A stretch of DNA of 64,000 bases from Sporosarcina sp. FSL K6-1508 (GCF_038007465.1 NZ_JBBOXF010000001.1:4413001-4477000), one strand, 5' to 3'; shown: positions 52,364 to 62,777, counted from the stretch's first letter. Notes: a model not told the origin generated them from the sequence alone. Made by a program: numbers and translations.

Positions 52364-53287
52364 TTACTTTTTAAATGATTCGAATTCACGCTGTGAACAA
52401 AGAACAAAGTGTCCTGCTGTCACTTCGCGCATTGTTACTTCTTCGTCCTCACGATAATTATGCGACTTTGGGTCATAGCTTTTGCGTATACGGTTTCGCT
52501 CATAATCTGGATCCGGTAATGGAATCGCAGATAACAACGATTGTGTATAAGGGTGTAAAGGTGCAGTATATAACGTTTCTGCAGGTCCTATTTCAACCAG
52601 TTTACCGAAGTGCATAACGCCAATCCGATCAGAGATATATTTCACCATCGACAAATCATGTGCGATAAATAAATAAGTCAATCCTTTTTCTTCTTGAAGC
52701 TCTTTCAATAAGTTTACTACTTGCGCCTGAATGGATACATCCAATGCTGAAATCGGCTCATCGGCAATGATAAATTCCGGTTCAACAGCAAGTGCGCGTG
52801 CAATACCTAAGCGCTGACGCTGCCCGCCTGAAAACTCATGCGGGTAACGGTTTGCGTGCTCACGGTTCAGACCAACCGTTTCAAGCAACTCGTGGACACG
52901 AGCAGTTCGCTCCTTCGCATTTTTCACAAGGCCATGGATATCCAGTCCCTCAGCGATAATATCAAGCACTTTCATTCGAGGATTTAGCGATGCATAGGGA
53001 TCCTGGAAAATCATCTGCATTTTCCGGTTAAAGGATTTCAATTCTTTTTTCGACTTTTTCGCATGCACATCGATGCCATTATAGATGACTTCCCCACCTG
53101 TCGCATCGTAAAGACGAATGATTGTTCGGCCAGTCGTTGATTTACCACAACCCGATTCACCGACTATACCAAGTGTTTCACCTTTATAGATATCAAATGT
53201 TACATCGTCAACAGCACGTACTTCATTTTTTTTACCAACATTGAAATACTGCTTCAAGTTTTTGATTTCAAGTAATTTTTCAGCCAT
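52364..53287 (-). CDS. oppF: Oligopeptide ABC transporter ATPase OppF
   Basis: 307 residues. Walker A GESGCGKST, signature FSGGQRQRLGIARAL, Walker B FIIADEPISALD and the OppF/DppF tail with a Cys near the C-terminus (HFVLCSQREFE). It pairs with OppD to power peptide import. Its ATG shares one base with the oppD stop. Confidence 0.93.
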   Translation of the reverse strand: MAEKLLEIKNLKQYFNVGKKNEVRAVDDVTFDIYKGETLGIVGESGCGKSTTGRTIIRLYDATGGEVIYNGIDVHAKKSKKELKSFNRKMQMIFQDPYASLNPRMKVLDIIAEGLDIHGLVKNAKERTARVHELLETVGLNREHANRYPHEFSGGQRQRLGIARALAVEPEFIIADEPISALDVSIQAQVVNLLKELQEEKGLTYLFIAHDLSMVKYISDRIGVMHFGKLVEIGPAETLYTAPLHPYTQSLLSAIPLPDPDYERNRIRKSYDPKSHNYREDEEVTMREVTAGHFVLCSQREFESFKK

Positions 53288-54351
53288 TATCGAACACCTC
53301 CTGCGTTGCCTTCATAATACCGGCTGCCAGGGAACTTTTTCATACGCTCTACGACCGCTGCCGGAGGATCCACATGAGGCGCATCCGGATGGAGCAGCCA
53401 CGTTGCCGCATAATGTGTTTCACTCACTTTAAATAATGGAGGAACTTGTTCCAGATCAATTTTCAGTGCATATTCACTACGGAGTGCAAATGCATCTCCT
53501 TTTGGCGGACTCAACAAATCCGGTGGCGTTCCAGGTATCGCATACAATTTTTCATCAGATGCGTCCATTGACGGCATAGAACTTAAAAGCCCCCATGTAT
53601 AAGGATGCTGCGGGTTATAGAAGATTTCATCAACTGTCCCCACTTCTACAATCTGACCGCCGTACATAACCGCTACACGATCTGCCACGTTTGCAACAAC
53701 ACCAAGATCATGTGTAATGAAGATAATAGATGTATCTATTTTCTTTTGTAAATCTTTCATCAATTCCAAGATTTGTCCTTGGATTGTTACGTCAAGTGCA
53801 GTCGTCGGTTCATCTGCAATTAGAAGCTTTGGATTACATGCCAACGCTATGGCAATAACAATACGTTGACGTTGCCCACCTGAAAATTGGTGCGGATATT
53901 GCTTTATGCGTAATTCGGGTTGTGGCATACCAACAAGCCCAAGTAATTCAATAGACTTTTTTTGTGCTTCTGCTTTGCTTAGTTTTTGATGTTTTAATAT
54001 GGGTTCCATAATTTGTTTGCCAATTGGCATCGTTGGATTAAGAGAAGTCATCGGATCCTGGAAGATCATCGAAATGTCTTTTCCACGTACTTTTTGCATT
54101 TCTTTTTCAGAGATTTTAAGCAGATCTTTTCCTTCGAATAAAATCTCGCCATTTTTGAACTCACTACTAGATTCCGGAAGAAGACGCATGATGGATTTTG
54201 TCGTTACCGATTTACCTGAACCCGACTCTCCTACAATTGCAAGCGTCTCTCCTTTAAACACTTCAAAATCTACTCCGCGTATCGCTTTCACTTCACCTGC
54301 AAATGTATGGAAGGAAAGCTCAAGGTTTTTCACTTCAATTATTTTTTCCAT
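53287..54351 (-). CDS. oppD: Oligopeptide ABC transporter ATPase OppD
   Basis: 354 residues. Walker A GESGSGKS, signature FSGGQRQRIVIAIAL, Walker B LLIADEPTTALD, and the OppD-type C-terminal extension (GTPPDLLSPPKGDAFALR). Follows oppC by 14 bases. Confidence 0.93.
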   Translation of the reverse strand: MEKIIEVKNLELSFHTFAGEVKAIRGVDFEVFKGETLAIVGESGSGKSVTTKSIMRLLPESSSEFKNGEILFEGKDLLKISEKEMQKVRGKDISMIFQDPMTSLNPTMPIGKQIMEPILKHQKLSKAEAQKKSIELLGLVGMPQPELRIKQYPHQFSGGQRQRIVIAIALACNPKLLIADEPTTALDVTIQGQILELMKDLQKKIDTSIIFITHDLGVVANVADRVAVMYGGQIVEVGTVDEIFYNPQHPYTWGLLSSMPSMDASDEKLYAIPGTPPDLLSPPKGDAFALRSEYALKIDLEQVPPLFKVSETHYAATWLLHPDAPHVDPPAAVVERMKKFPGSRYYEGNAGGVR

Positions 54352-54365
54352 TTCACTTTCCTCCT

Positions 54366-55385
54366 TTAGTCTTTCATTTTCGGATCGAGTGCATCACGCA
54401 ATCCGTCTCCTATTAGGTTGAATGCAATCATTAGAAGACTGATTATTAGTGCTGGGAAGAACAACATATGCGGTTGATATTCAAGGAATTTATAGCCATC
54501 ATTGATAAGTGTCCCAAGGGACGCTGCCGGCGGTTGAAGACCGAGCCCAATAAAGCTTAAAAATGCTTCGAAGAATATCGCTGTCGGAATCGTGAACATC
54601 ATGTTAATGATAATAATTGACATGATATTTGGCAGGATATGCTTTCCGATAATACGTTTATCGCTCGCACCAAGTGTTTTAGCTGCAAGTACAAATTCTT
54701 GGTTTTTAAATTTCAGCACTTGTCCCCGTACAATACGCGACATACCAATCCAACCGGTTATGGATATCGCAATAATAATCGCCCATATTCCTGGATCCAT
54801 AACCATTAACATAAGAATGACAATGACAAGCGTCGGAATTCCAATTAGGACCTCCACAATTCGTTGCATGATGTCATCTGTCCGGCCTCCGTAATACCCG
54901 GAGATTCCTCCATAGATTACACCGATCACCACATCAATGACCGCTGCAACTAACGCAATGTAAAGTGAGATTTGAGTACCTTTCCATAGACGGGAAAATA
55001 AGTCACGGCCAAGACTATCTGTTCCAAACCAGTAATATCCCTCTACTTTTTTCACTTTATAAAGATCAATCGTTTTTGAACCCATTTTACCGTGACCGTC
55101 AAAAATCCCTAACTTTTCAAGCCCCGGAACTTTTGGCGGCAAGTTTGCATGTGAAACTTTTACATCTTCTGGGTCATAATCAACCATATAGGGTCCTGCA
55201 AACGCCATAAACACGATGAATAGCAAAATGAACGCACTGACAATTGCTGCCTTGTTTTTACGAATCCGAAGCCAAGCATCTTGCCAGAAACTTAAGCTAG
55301 GTTTTGAAATTTTTTCGGCATGTGAACTGTCAATTGTGATTCGTTCAAATGAGCCTTTTGGCAATTTCTCTAAGTTGTTGGGCAT
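54366..55385 (-). CDS. oppC: Oligopeptide ABC transporter permease OppC
   Basis: 339 residues, one N-terminal helix, a large extracytoplasmic loop with YYWFGTDSLGRDLFSRL, then five helices; EAA loop AKTLGASDKRIIGKHILPN. Partner of OppB, and overlaps its gene by one base. Confidence 0.93.
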   Translation of the reverse strand: MPNNLEKLPKGSFERITIDSSHAEKISKPSLSFWQDAWLRIRKNKAAIVSAFILLFIVFMAFAGPYMVDYDPEDVKVSHANLPPKVPGLEKLGIFDGHGKMGSKTIDLYKVKKVEGYYWFGTDSLGRDLFSRLWKGTQISLYIALVAAVIDVVIGVIYGGISGYYGGRTDDIMQRIVEVLIGIPTLVIVILMLMVMDPGIWAIIIAISITGWIGMSRIVRGQVLKFKNQEFVLAAKTLGASDKRIIGKHILPNIMSIIIINMMFTIPTAIFFEAFLSFIGLGLQPPAASLGTLINDGYKFLEYQPHMLFFPALIISLLMIAFNLIGDGLRDALDPKMKD

Positions 55386-56314
55386 TACTTGTCACCTCCG
55401 GACAAACGAATACGTGGGTCGATAATCCCGTAAAGAATATCCACAATCAAAATAATAACAATAAGGAATACTGAGAAGAACATTGTCGTACCCATAATGA
55501 CAGAGAAGTCATTCGAGTTAATGGATTTGACGAATTGTTCACCGATACCAGGAATTGCAAAAATTTGCTCTACGACGAGTGAACCCGTCAACAAACCTGC
55601 AGCAACCGGTCCCAATACTGTTACTAGTGGGATAAGTGCATTTCGGAATGCATGTTTGAAAGCGATTTCAAACCAGTTAGCACCTTTAGCTTTTGCAAGC
55701 ATGATATAGTCTGAACCTAATACTTCAATCATTTCCGTTCGGATAAATCTGGCAGATATCGCTATCGGTCCCATTGCCAAGGCGATTGAAGGAAGGATAC
55801 TGGACGTCCAGCCATTCCATAACCCGACCGGAAGCACTTCCCAATAGACTGTAAATACATATTGGAGCAGTGCAGCAAAGACAAAGGATGGTATTGAAAT
55901 ACCAAGAATCGCCACGATTGTACTTCCATAATCCCATACCGTATTCTGTTTCAGTGCTGCAATCATCCCCAAAATAATTCCGATTATTGTCCCAAAAACA
56001 ATTGCTTGGGCACCGAGAATGGCTGAGTACTTCAATTTTTTCAAAATAAGTGTCGATACATCAGCGTTTTTATACTGGAATGATACACCAAAATCGCCTT
56101 TCGCCAGATTGCCCATATAGCGAACATATTGAACAGGTATCGGATCATTCAGTCCATATTTTTCATAGACAACTTCTCGTTGTTCTTCGCTTAATTTTGC
56201 TGCGGATGCAAGCGGGGATCCTGGAAGCATCTTCATAAGAATGAAAGTAAATGAAGCAATTAGAAAGAGTGATAGAAACATGTATACTACACGTTTTGTA
56301 ATGTATTTTGTCAT
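55385..56314 (-). CDS. oppB: Oligopeptide ABC transporter permease OppB
   Basis: 309 residues with six helices, N-terminal MLPGSPLASAAKLSEEQREV motif of OppB/DppB proteins and EAA loop AKAKGANWFEIAFKHAFRN. The 140-base gap to oppA contains a short CTCTC/GAGAG hairpin (about 56371-56391) that could lower transcription past oppA. Confidence 0.92.
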   Translation of the reverse strand: MTKYITKRVVYMFLSLFLIASFTFILMKMLPGSPLASAAKLSEEQREVVYEKYGLNDPIPVQYVRYMGNLAKGDFGVSFQYKNADVSTLILKKLKYSAILGAQAIVFGTIIGIILGMIAALKQNTVWDYGSTIVAILGISIPSFVFAALLQYVFTVYWEVLPVGLWNGWTSSILPSIALAMGPIAISARFIRTEMIEVLGSDYIMLAKAKGANWFEIAFKHAFRNALIPLVTVLGPVAAGLLTGSLVVEQIFAIPGIGEQFVKSINSNDFSVIMGTTMFFSVFLIVIILIVDILYGIIDPRIRLSGGDK

Positions 56315-56453
56315 CTTTGCACCTCCTGCAAGTTTCAGTAAGTAGAATACAACAAATTTTTAGATAGTTCTCTCCCATTTAAAAAGAGAGTACATGATGA
56401 ATAAACACCATATACTCCCCTCCTATGAGATTTTCTTCCTTGTTAGCTTTTAA

Positions 56454-58151
56454 TTATTTACCTTCGATGTAAGTCCATTTATAGCTATAGTCTCCGCCGA
56501 ATGGGTGTGTAGCAAGCCCTTTAACATAAGGTTTCATTAGTGCCATTCTACCGCGTTGGTAAGTTGGCCCGATTGCAGAGTCATCTTCAAGAAGAATTTT
56601 CTCAGCTTTTGCAAAAGCTTCCCAACGAGCTACAGGATCAGTTGCAAGTTCGTTTTTCGTAGACTCGATAATTGCGTCGAGTTCTGGGTTAGAATAATTC
56701 ATTTTGTTTTGTGGGCTATTAGTTGTGAACAATTCCATGAACGAAATTGGATCTTGGAAGTCAGGTCCCCAACCAGCTGATACGATGTCGAAGTCGCTGT
56801 TATCGTCAAGTTCAAGTCGAACAGCGAAAGGAACGCTTTTCAGTTTAACTGTTAGGCCTGGAAGGTTTCTTTCAAGTTCAGATTTGAACCACTCTTGTTG
56901 TTTCTTAGCATTTTCAGTATCGTCACCTAGAAACTCAATTTCTAATTTGTCAGTACCGAGTTCTGCTAAACCTTTTTCCCAATGCGCTTTTGCTTCTTCA
57001 ACGTTATACACGTTAAATGAGTCACTATACGTACGGTAGTCTTTTCCGTCTTCATCGAATGTGAAGTTTTCTGCAACTAAGAAGTTAGCTGGAATAGATC
57101 CGTTTGCAAGAACTGCATCAGTAAGTTCTTCTTTGTTGAATGCTTTACTAAGTGCTTTACGAATTTCAAGATTTGCTAGTGGTGTTTCTTTATCATTACG
57201 TTTTTGGTTGTATTTCAAGTACCACATGCTTGTTTCAAGTTCGTCTACAAGATCTGCGTCTTCAGCATATTGCATTGCATATTCTGCAGAAAGTAATACA
57301 CGGTCTTTTTGACCTTTTTCATATAGTTTTACGCCAGTTGCAGATTCTTTAACAACGTCAACGTTAATTTCTGCAAGTTTTACAGTATCTTTATCCCAAT
57401 ATTTTTCGTTTTTCTCATATTTCCAGCCGCCTGTACCGTCCCAATCTTTCATTACGAATGGACCGTTGTAAATCATAGCGTCTGAAGTAGTTGCATATTT
57501 GTCACCTTGTGATGCAACGTATTCTTCATTAAGTGGATAGAATGTTCCGAAAGTCATAAGCGATAAGAAGTATGGAACCGGGCGAACAAGCTCAACAACA
57601 AGTGTCTTGTCGTCTGTCGCTGTAATTCCTAGATCTGAAAGTTCTGCTTCTTTTTTACCGATTTCTGTTGCACCTTTTACCATACCGTCCATCATATAAG
57701 GACCATAAGGTGAAGCTGTAGCAGGATCGATTGCACGTTGCCATGCATAAACGAAGTCATGTGCAGTTACCGGTGTACCATTTGACCACTCTGCATCACG
57801 TAGTTTAAATGTATATGTCAATCCGTCTTCACTAATTTCGGCTTCACTTTCAGCCATCGCTGGTACTGGAAGACTGTTTTCATCTAATCGATAGAGACCT
57901 TCCATAACGTTGTTAAGAACGTTAAAGCCTACGGCATCTTCAACTAAAGATGAGTCGACAGATGGAATTTCTGCTGATTCGATCAAGTTAAGGACTTGTT
58001 CGTTGTCTCCCCCAGTTTCTTCTGTAGTTCCTTTGTCTTTATCCTTACCTGTGTCTTTACTAGTATCCTCTTCCTTAGCACCGCACGCCGCTAGGAATAC
58101 GCTTAGTACAAGCATGAGGCTAATTAGCCACATAAACTTTGGATTTTTCAA
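56454..58151 (-). CDS. oppA: Oligopeptide-binding lipoprotein OppA
   Basis: 565 residues. Lipobox FLAACG puts the lipid at Cys23, followed by a Glu/Asp/Lys/Thr-rich tether. The class C binding-protein fold has GLTYTFKLRDAEWSNGTPVT and AHDFVYAWQRAIDPATAS, then GWGPDFQDPISFMELF. It binds peptides of about 3-5 residues for import, which links to sporulation and competence signalling. A TATAAT (complement of 58198-58203) about 50 bases upstream is the likely -10. Confidence 0.94.
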   Translation of the reverse strand: MKNPKFMWLISLMLVLSVFLAACGAKEEDTSKDTGKDKDKGTTEETGGDNEQVLNLIESAEIPSVDSSLVEDAVGFNVLNNVMEGLYRLDENSLPVPAMAESEAEISEDGLTYTFKLRDAEWSNGTPVTAHDFVYAWQRAIDPATASPYGPYMMDGMVKGATEIGKKEAELSDLGITATDDKTLVVELVRPVPYFLSLMTFGTFYPLNEEYVASQGDKYATTSDAMIYNGPFVMKDWDGTGGWKYEKNEKYWDKDTVKLAEINVDVVKESATGVKLYEKGQKDRVLLSAEYAMQYAEDADLVDELETSMWYLKYNQKRNDKETPLANLEIRKALSKAFNKEELTDAVLANGSIPANFLVAENFTFDEDGKDYRTYSDSFNVYNVEEAKAHWEKGLAELGTDKLEIEFLGDDTENAKKQQEWFKSELERNLPGLTVKLKSVPFAVRLELDDNSDFDIVSAGWGPDFQDPISFMELFTTNSPQNKMNYSNPELDAIIESTKNELATDPVARWEAFAKAEKILLEDDSAIGPTYQRGRMALMKPYVKGLATHPFGGDYSYKWTYIEGK

Positions 58152-58387
58152 AATTAACTCCCCCTATAAGTTGTCTGAAAACTTGGTACAACTCTAATTA
58201 TACATCTTCATTTTCCGTTGTACAGAGTTTTTTTACTTTTCAAAGTGTACTGTTACAGTTACTATTCTAAGAAATCGATTATATCAAGGATAATAACGAT
58301 TATTTAGTTTTTATTTTTTTTTTAGTTACTAGAGTTTTGATTTTTTTCTGGTAATACCTTACTATTACTAAGAAACGAGGTGTTTCT

Positions 58388-58732
58388 ATGAAGAAAACAA
58401 TACTGAATTTTTTGATTGCTCATTTAATTATATTACTAATAATGTTTTTGCATTATAAACAATTTTCAATATTGTCGTATATTAATTCTTCTTTTATTGT
58501 GGGTGGCACAGTTACATTTATCGGTTTAATCTATTATGTATTTTCAACCGGTTTCTTTGATTTTTTCACTGTAAGTATGCGCAAAGTGTTTACGCCTAAA
58601 CGGCGAATGGAGGATGTCATGTCGATGCGAAAGCCATCGGAAGTTTTTTCTAGGCCTTTTTCATCACTTTTAGGTAGTGGTGCACTTGTGTTAGCAATGA
58701 CAGCTATTGCCCTCACGATTTTTTACTTATGA
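58388..58732 (+). CDS. Small membrane protein (DUF3899-like)
   Basis: 114 residues with three helices (residues about 7-25, 35-58 and 92-113). The FDFFTVSMRKVF and MSMRKPSEVFSRPF segments resemble DUF3899. Divergent from oppA, ahead of the trpS leader. Function unknown. Confidence 0.7.
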   Translation: MKKTILNFLIAHLIILLIMFLHYKQFSILSYINSSFIVGGTVTFIGLIYYVFSTGFFDFFTVSMRKVFTPKRRMEDVMSMRKPSEVFSRPFSSLLGSGALVLAMTAIALTIFYL

Positions 58733-58744
58733 CCTCTTTGCCTA

Positions 58745-58773
58745 TTGCATTCCGTTCTAAAAGACTGTATAAT
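58745..58773 (+). promoter_or_regulatory. Sigma-A promoter of the trpS leader
   Basis: TTGCAT (58745-58750) and TATAAT (58768-58773) are 17 bases apart. Transcription should start near 58780. Confidence 0.7.
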
Positions 58774-58779
58774 CTGAGA

Positions 58780-59058
58780 AACATTTGAGTGAACGGCAAT
58801 GACGGAAAAAGTATTTCTACTTTGGTCTTCTAGAGAGCCTGTGGATGGTGCAAACAGGCAGACTGAGCAGAAAGAATGGGATCCCGAGCCTGGCAGGTGA
58901 ACGTAAAATGGTTGTTAGTGTGAAAAACAACCATTTGAGTATCCTGTCACGTCCCCCGCGTTAAGGGAATCTAGAGTGGCCTTCGGGCAATTCGGGTGGT
59001 ACCACGGTTGAAAAAACATCAGTCGTCCCTTTTTTACGGGGACGGCTGATGTTTTTTT
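58780..59058 (+). promoter_or_regulatory. T-box riboswitch (tRNA-Trp) of trpS
   Basis: About 270 bases of leader with the conserved GGGTGGTACCACGG T-box at 58994-59007 and a strong terminator AACATCAGTCGTCCC/GGGGACGGCTGATGTT (59015-59056) plus T-tract. The likely specifier is UGG at 58877-58879 after GAA in stem I, consistent with Trp. Uncharged tRNA-Trp would favour the antiterminator. Confidence 0.88.
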
Positions 59059-59161
59059 GCGTCTACAGGGATGTAGGCGTGTAACCATTACGGCTTTTTC
59101 ATCATTTACTTATGTCGTGCTGGCTAAGTATATTATCTATCAAACAGGAGGAGATATTAAG

Positions 59162-60148
59162 ATGAAAACAATTTTTTCAGGCGTACAGCCAACAGGAACA
59201 GTGACACTTGGCAACTATATCGGTGCGTTCCGTCAGTTTACAGAGTTGCAAAATGACTATGAATGCGTATTTTGCATAGTTGACCAGCATGCGATTACCG
59301 TTCAGCAAGATCCAGCGGAATTGGCAAAAACAATCCGTTCTCTCGCTGCAATCTATATCGCAAGCGGAATCGATCCAGAAAAAGCAGTGTTATTCATTCA
59401 ATCGGAGGTTCCTGCACATGCACAAGCAGGCTGGATGATGCAGTGTATTTCGTATATCGGAGAACTGGAACGGATGACGCAGTTCAAGGATAAATCGGAA
59501 GGCCAAGAAGGCGTTTCATCCGCTCTTCTAACCTATCCGCCGTTAATGGCTGCTGACATTTTACTTTACAACACGGATATCGTACCGGTTGGCGATGATC
59601 AAAAGCAGCATCTTGAATTGACGCGTGATTTAGCAGTACGCTTCAATAAAAGATTTGGTGAAATCTTAACCATTCCGGAAGTCCGGATTCCAAAGAATGG
59701 CGCACGCATTAAATCACTTCAGGATCCATTGAAAAAAATGAGTAAATCTGATCCAAATAAAAAAGGAACTATTTCACTACTTGATACACCTAAAGAAATT
59801 GAAAAGAAAATTAAGAGCGCAGTGACTGATTCGGAAGGCGTTGTGAAATTCGATACGGAAAACAAGCCTGGTGTATCGAATTTATTGACGATTGAATCAG
59901 CACTCAGCGGTGTCTCTATCGAAGATCTTGTTGCTAAATATGACGGACTTGGATACGGTGCATTTAAGGCTGGCGTGGCAGAAGCCGTCATTAGTCATCT
60001 ATCACCAATCCAAGAAAAATATTATGAACTTCTTGATTCGCCTGTCCTAGATGAAATTCTAGACAATGGTGCGAAGAAAGCAAATGCGATTGCCACCGTC
60101 ACTCTCGGGAAGATGGAAACCGCGATGGGACTCGGACGTAAACGGTAA
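59162..60148 (+). CDS. trpS: Tryptophanyl-tRNA synthetase
   Basis: 328 residues from ATG 59162 behind AGGAGGAG; the longer frame from 59057 is in the leader. Class I motifs PTGTVTLGNYIGA (HIGH-like) and KKMSKSDPN (KMSKS), with VGDDQKQHLELTRDL. It charges tRNA-Trp and is controlled by the upstream T-box. Confidence 0.96.
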   Translation: MKTIFSGVQPTGTVTLGNYIGAFRQFTELQNDYECVFCIVDQHAITVQQDPAELAKTIRSLAAIYIASGIDPEKAVLFIQSEVPAHAQAGWMMQCISYIGELERMTQFKDKSEGQEGVSSALLTYPPLMAADILLYNTDIVPVGDDQKQHLELTRDLAVRFNKRFGEILTIPEVRIPKNGARIKSLQDPLKKMSKSDPNKKGTISLLDTPKEIEKKIKSAVTDSEGVVKFDTENKPGVSNLLTIESALSGVSIEDLVAKYDGLGYGAFKAGVAEAVISHLSPIQEKYYELLDSPVLDEILDNGAKKANAIATVTLGKMETAMGLGRKR

Positions 60149-60323
60149 GAATTAACATGATAACGGATATGATGAAAAGTGTGAAATCCGCTGAACTGAC
60201 TATGAATTGAAAGATTTGATACCAGTCATATCCGAGCGATGTGTAATTAAAGTAGAAAATCATCTGAGAAACAGTGATAACTATAAGTCCGTAACTGATT
60301 AGAAATAATAATAGGCGTGTCAT
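60099..60323 (-). CDS. Small two-helix membrane protein, overlaps trpS 3' end
   Basis: 74 residues from ATG 60323 behind AAAGGACG. Helices at residues about 3-25 and 41-62 (IVSSADFTLFIISVIMLILT), with short charged tail. It runs against trpS and its last 50 bases overlap the trpS 3' end in antisense. I do not recognise the family. The ribosome site and hydrophobic pattern make it likely real, but it lacks its own terminator before the overlap. Confidence 0.6.
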   Translation of the reverse strand: MTRLLLFLISYGLIVITVSQMIFYFNYTSLGYDWYQIFQFIVSSADFTLFIISVIMLILTVYVRVPSRFPSSRE

Positions 60324-60464
60324 TATGCATCGTCCTTTTGATTTTCTTTGATTATATGACTGCATGGCCCTCTTTTAGACGAAGGGGGCTTTTTAAATTG
60401 TGAAACTCTCGAGTCTGTTGATGAAAATGTGAGCCCAGCCCGCAAAACTGTCACTACAAAAAAA

Positions 60465-60492
60465 AAAACGTCCCAGTAAACTGAGACGTTTT
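60465..60492 (-). terminator. Terminator of fabF
   Basis: AAAACGTCCCAGT pairs imperfectly with ACTGAGACGTTTT, and a long A-run on the plus strand gives T on the transcript. Confidence 0.85.
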
Positions 60493-60504
60493 CCTACCAA
60501 AACC

Positions 60505-61740
60505 TTATATTTTCTTAAATACGAGTGAGGCGTTATGTCCGCCGAAACCGAGTGAGTTACTCATTGCGTACGTAATATCTACTTTACGTGCCCCTTCTGT
60601 TACATAGTCGAGGTCACATTCCGGGTCTGCATTGACATAATTCATCGTCGGTGGCAGGATACCTTCTTGAAGTGCTTTCACCGTGAAGATTGCTTCAATT
60701 CCGCCTGCAGCGCCGAGCAGATGGCCTGTCATCGATTTTGTTGAACTCATCGCGAGTTTGTATGCGTGCTCGCCGAAAACTGTTTTTGCTGCCATCGTTT
60801 CGAACAAATCATTATACGCAGTGCTTGTCCCATGCGCATTGATGTAGTCAATTTTGTCCGGTGAAATCCCACTTTGTTCGATCGCTTCTTGCATTGCGCG
60901 CGCGCCGCCTTCGCCTCCAGGAGCTGGAGCCGTAATATGATGTGCATCACCTGTCGAACCATAACCAACCAGTTCAGCATAAATTTTTGCACCACGTGCA
61001 AGTGCGTGTTCATACTCTTCCAGAATTAAGATTCCTGCACCTTCTCCTATTACAAAGCCATCTCGTTCTTTATCGAAGGGGCGTGATGCCGTTGCAGGGT
61101 CCGGATTCAAAGATAAAGCTGTATTTGCACAAAAACCGGCAACTGACATCGTTGTGATTGGTGCTTCAGCGCCGCCAGTAATCATGACATCCGCTTCACC
61201 GCGACGGATAACTTCAAACGCATCGCCAATCGAATTCGTGCCTGAAGCGCAAGCCGTTACTGTACACGAGTTGATGCCTTTTGCCCCGTGATAAATCGAA
61301 ACTTGCCCTGCCGCCATATCTGGAATCATCATGGGTACAAAAAATGGGCTGACGCGGCGATAGCCTTTCTCTTGGAATGTCAGGAATTGTTGTTCATGTG
61401 TTTCCATACCGCCGATTCCGGATCCAATCCAAACACCCGTGCGAAGTGCTAAATCGCCTTCAAGTTCAAGATTTGCATCCTTCATAGCCATGATCGAAGA
61501 AGCCAGCGCATAATGGGTGAATCGATCCATTTTGCGCGCATCTTTCCGCGAAATGTATTCTTCTATATCAAAGTCCTTCACTTCTGCCGCTACTTTTACA
61601 GGAAACTGTTCACTGTCAAGTCTTGTCAGTGGTCCAATGCCAGATTTCCCCTCCAATACCGAGTTCCACGACTCTTCCGCCGAATTTCCGACTGGAGAAA
61701 CAGCACCGATTCCAGTAACTACTACACGTTTTTTATCCAT
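60505..61740 (-). CDS. fabF: 3-oxoacyl-ACP synthase II
   Basis: 411 residues. Catalytic Cys164 in VTACASGTN and histidines in NAHGTSTAYND and SMTGHLLGAAGG. It elongates acyl-ACP in fatty-acid synthesis. It follows fabH after 74 bases on the same transcript. Confidence 0.96.
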   Translation of the reverse strand: MDKKRVVVTGIGAVSPVGNSAEESWNSVLEGKSGIGPLTRLDSEQFPVKVAAEVKDFDIEEYISRKDARKMDRFTHYALASSIMAMKDANLELEGDLALRTGVWIGSGIGGMETHEQQFLTFQEKGYRRVSPFFVPMMIPDMAAGQVSIYHGAKGINSCTVTACASGTNSIGDAFEVIRRGEADVMITGGAEAPITTMSVAGFCANTALSLNPDPATASRPFDKERDGFVIGEGAGILILEEYEHALARGAKIYAELVGYGSTGDAHHITAPAPGGEGGARAMQEAIEQSGISPDKIDYINAHGTSTAYNDLFETMAAKTVFGEHAYKLAMSSTKSMTGHLLGAAGGIEAIFTVKALQEGILPPTMNYVNADPECDLDYVTEGARKVDITYAMSNSLGFGGHNASLVFKKI

Positions 61741-61814
61741 ATGCCAAAACTTCCCTTCTATATAGACTGATTCTATTGCTTATAATTTATACGTTCATTC
61801 AAGGCATGTTCTGT

Positions 61815-62747
61815 TTATCTTCCCCACTTGATGCATAAAGCGCCCCAAGTGAGTCCTCCGCCAAATCCAACTAACACAATGACATCATCATCTTTCACTT
61901 TGCCTTCAGCTAAATCATCGACAAGTGAGATTGGAATGGACGCAGCGGATGTATTGCCGTATTTATGGATTGTCTTAGACATTTTTTCAACAGGTAAACC
62001 AAGTCGTTGCCGAGAGGCTTCCATAATTCTTATATTCGCTTGATGGGGAATGAGGAAATCGACATCCTCCTTCATCAGGCCAGCTTTTTTAATAACACTT
62101 TCAGCTGATTCACCCATTTGGCGGACTGCAAATTTGAATACTTCGCGACCGTTCATAACGAGTTTTTCATCCTGATAAAGATGTTTGCCTCCGCTGCCAT
62201 CTGCACCAAGTTCAAACGAGAGGATTCCTCGCCCTTCGCTCACTTTTCCTACAATTGCGGCACCCGCCCCATCTCCAAATAGAATGGCGGTATTGCGGTC
62301 TTCCCAGTTGGTGATTTTCGATAATTTTTCAACACCCACAACGAGTACATAATCATATGTGCCCGATTCAATGAATTGTTTTGCTGTCACGATGCCGTAC
62401 ATGAATCCTGCACATGCAGCTGAAATATCCATTGCTGCTGCATGAGTTGCGCCTAATTGTTGTTGGAGCATTGACGATACTGATGGGAAAGGCCGATCAG
62501 GTGTCACTGTAGCTACAAGAATTAGCCCGATTTCCTCCGGCTTGATTCCCGCATTGCTAATCGCATCCTTTGCCGCACTGTATGCCATATGGGAAGTGTC
62601 GGTTGAATCATCCGCAATTCGTCTCTCTTCGATGCCTGTCATTGTACGGATCCATTCATCCGATGTATCTAAACGCTTTTCCAGATCTGCGTTTGTCAAA
62701 ACTTGAGACGGTACGTATTTACCCATGCCGATAAGTCCAGCATTCAT
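61815..62747 (-). CDS. fabH: 3-oxoacyl-ACP synthase III
   Basis: 310 residues. Cys112 in ISAACAGFMYG, His in PHQANIRIM and Asn in GNTSAASIP form the triad. It starts (branched) fatty-acid chains from acyl-CoA and malonyl-ACP. Controlled by the operator-promoter at 62778-62823. Confidence 0.96.
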   Translation of the reverse strand: MNAGLIGMGKYVPSQVLTNADLEKRLDTSDEWIRTMTGIEERRIADDSTDTSHMAYSAAKDAISNAGIKPEEIGLILVATVTPDRPFPSVSSMLQQQLGATHAAAMDISAACAGFMYGIVTAKQFIESGTYDYVLVVGVEKLSKITNWEDRNTAILFGDGAGAAIVGKVSEGRGILSFELGADGSGGKHLYQDEKLVMNGREVFKFAVRQMGESAESVIKKAGLMKEDVDFLIPHQANIRIMEASRQRLGLPVEKMSKTIHKYGNTSAASIPISLVDDLAEGKVKDDDVIVLVGFGGGLTWGALCIKWGR

Positions 62748-62777
62748 TCCGCATTCCCCGTTTCTTTATCATCTATT

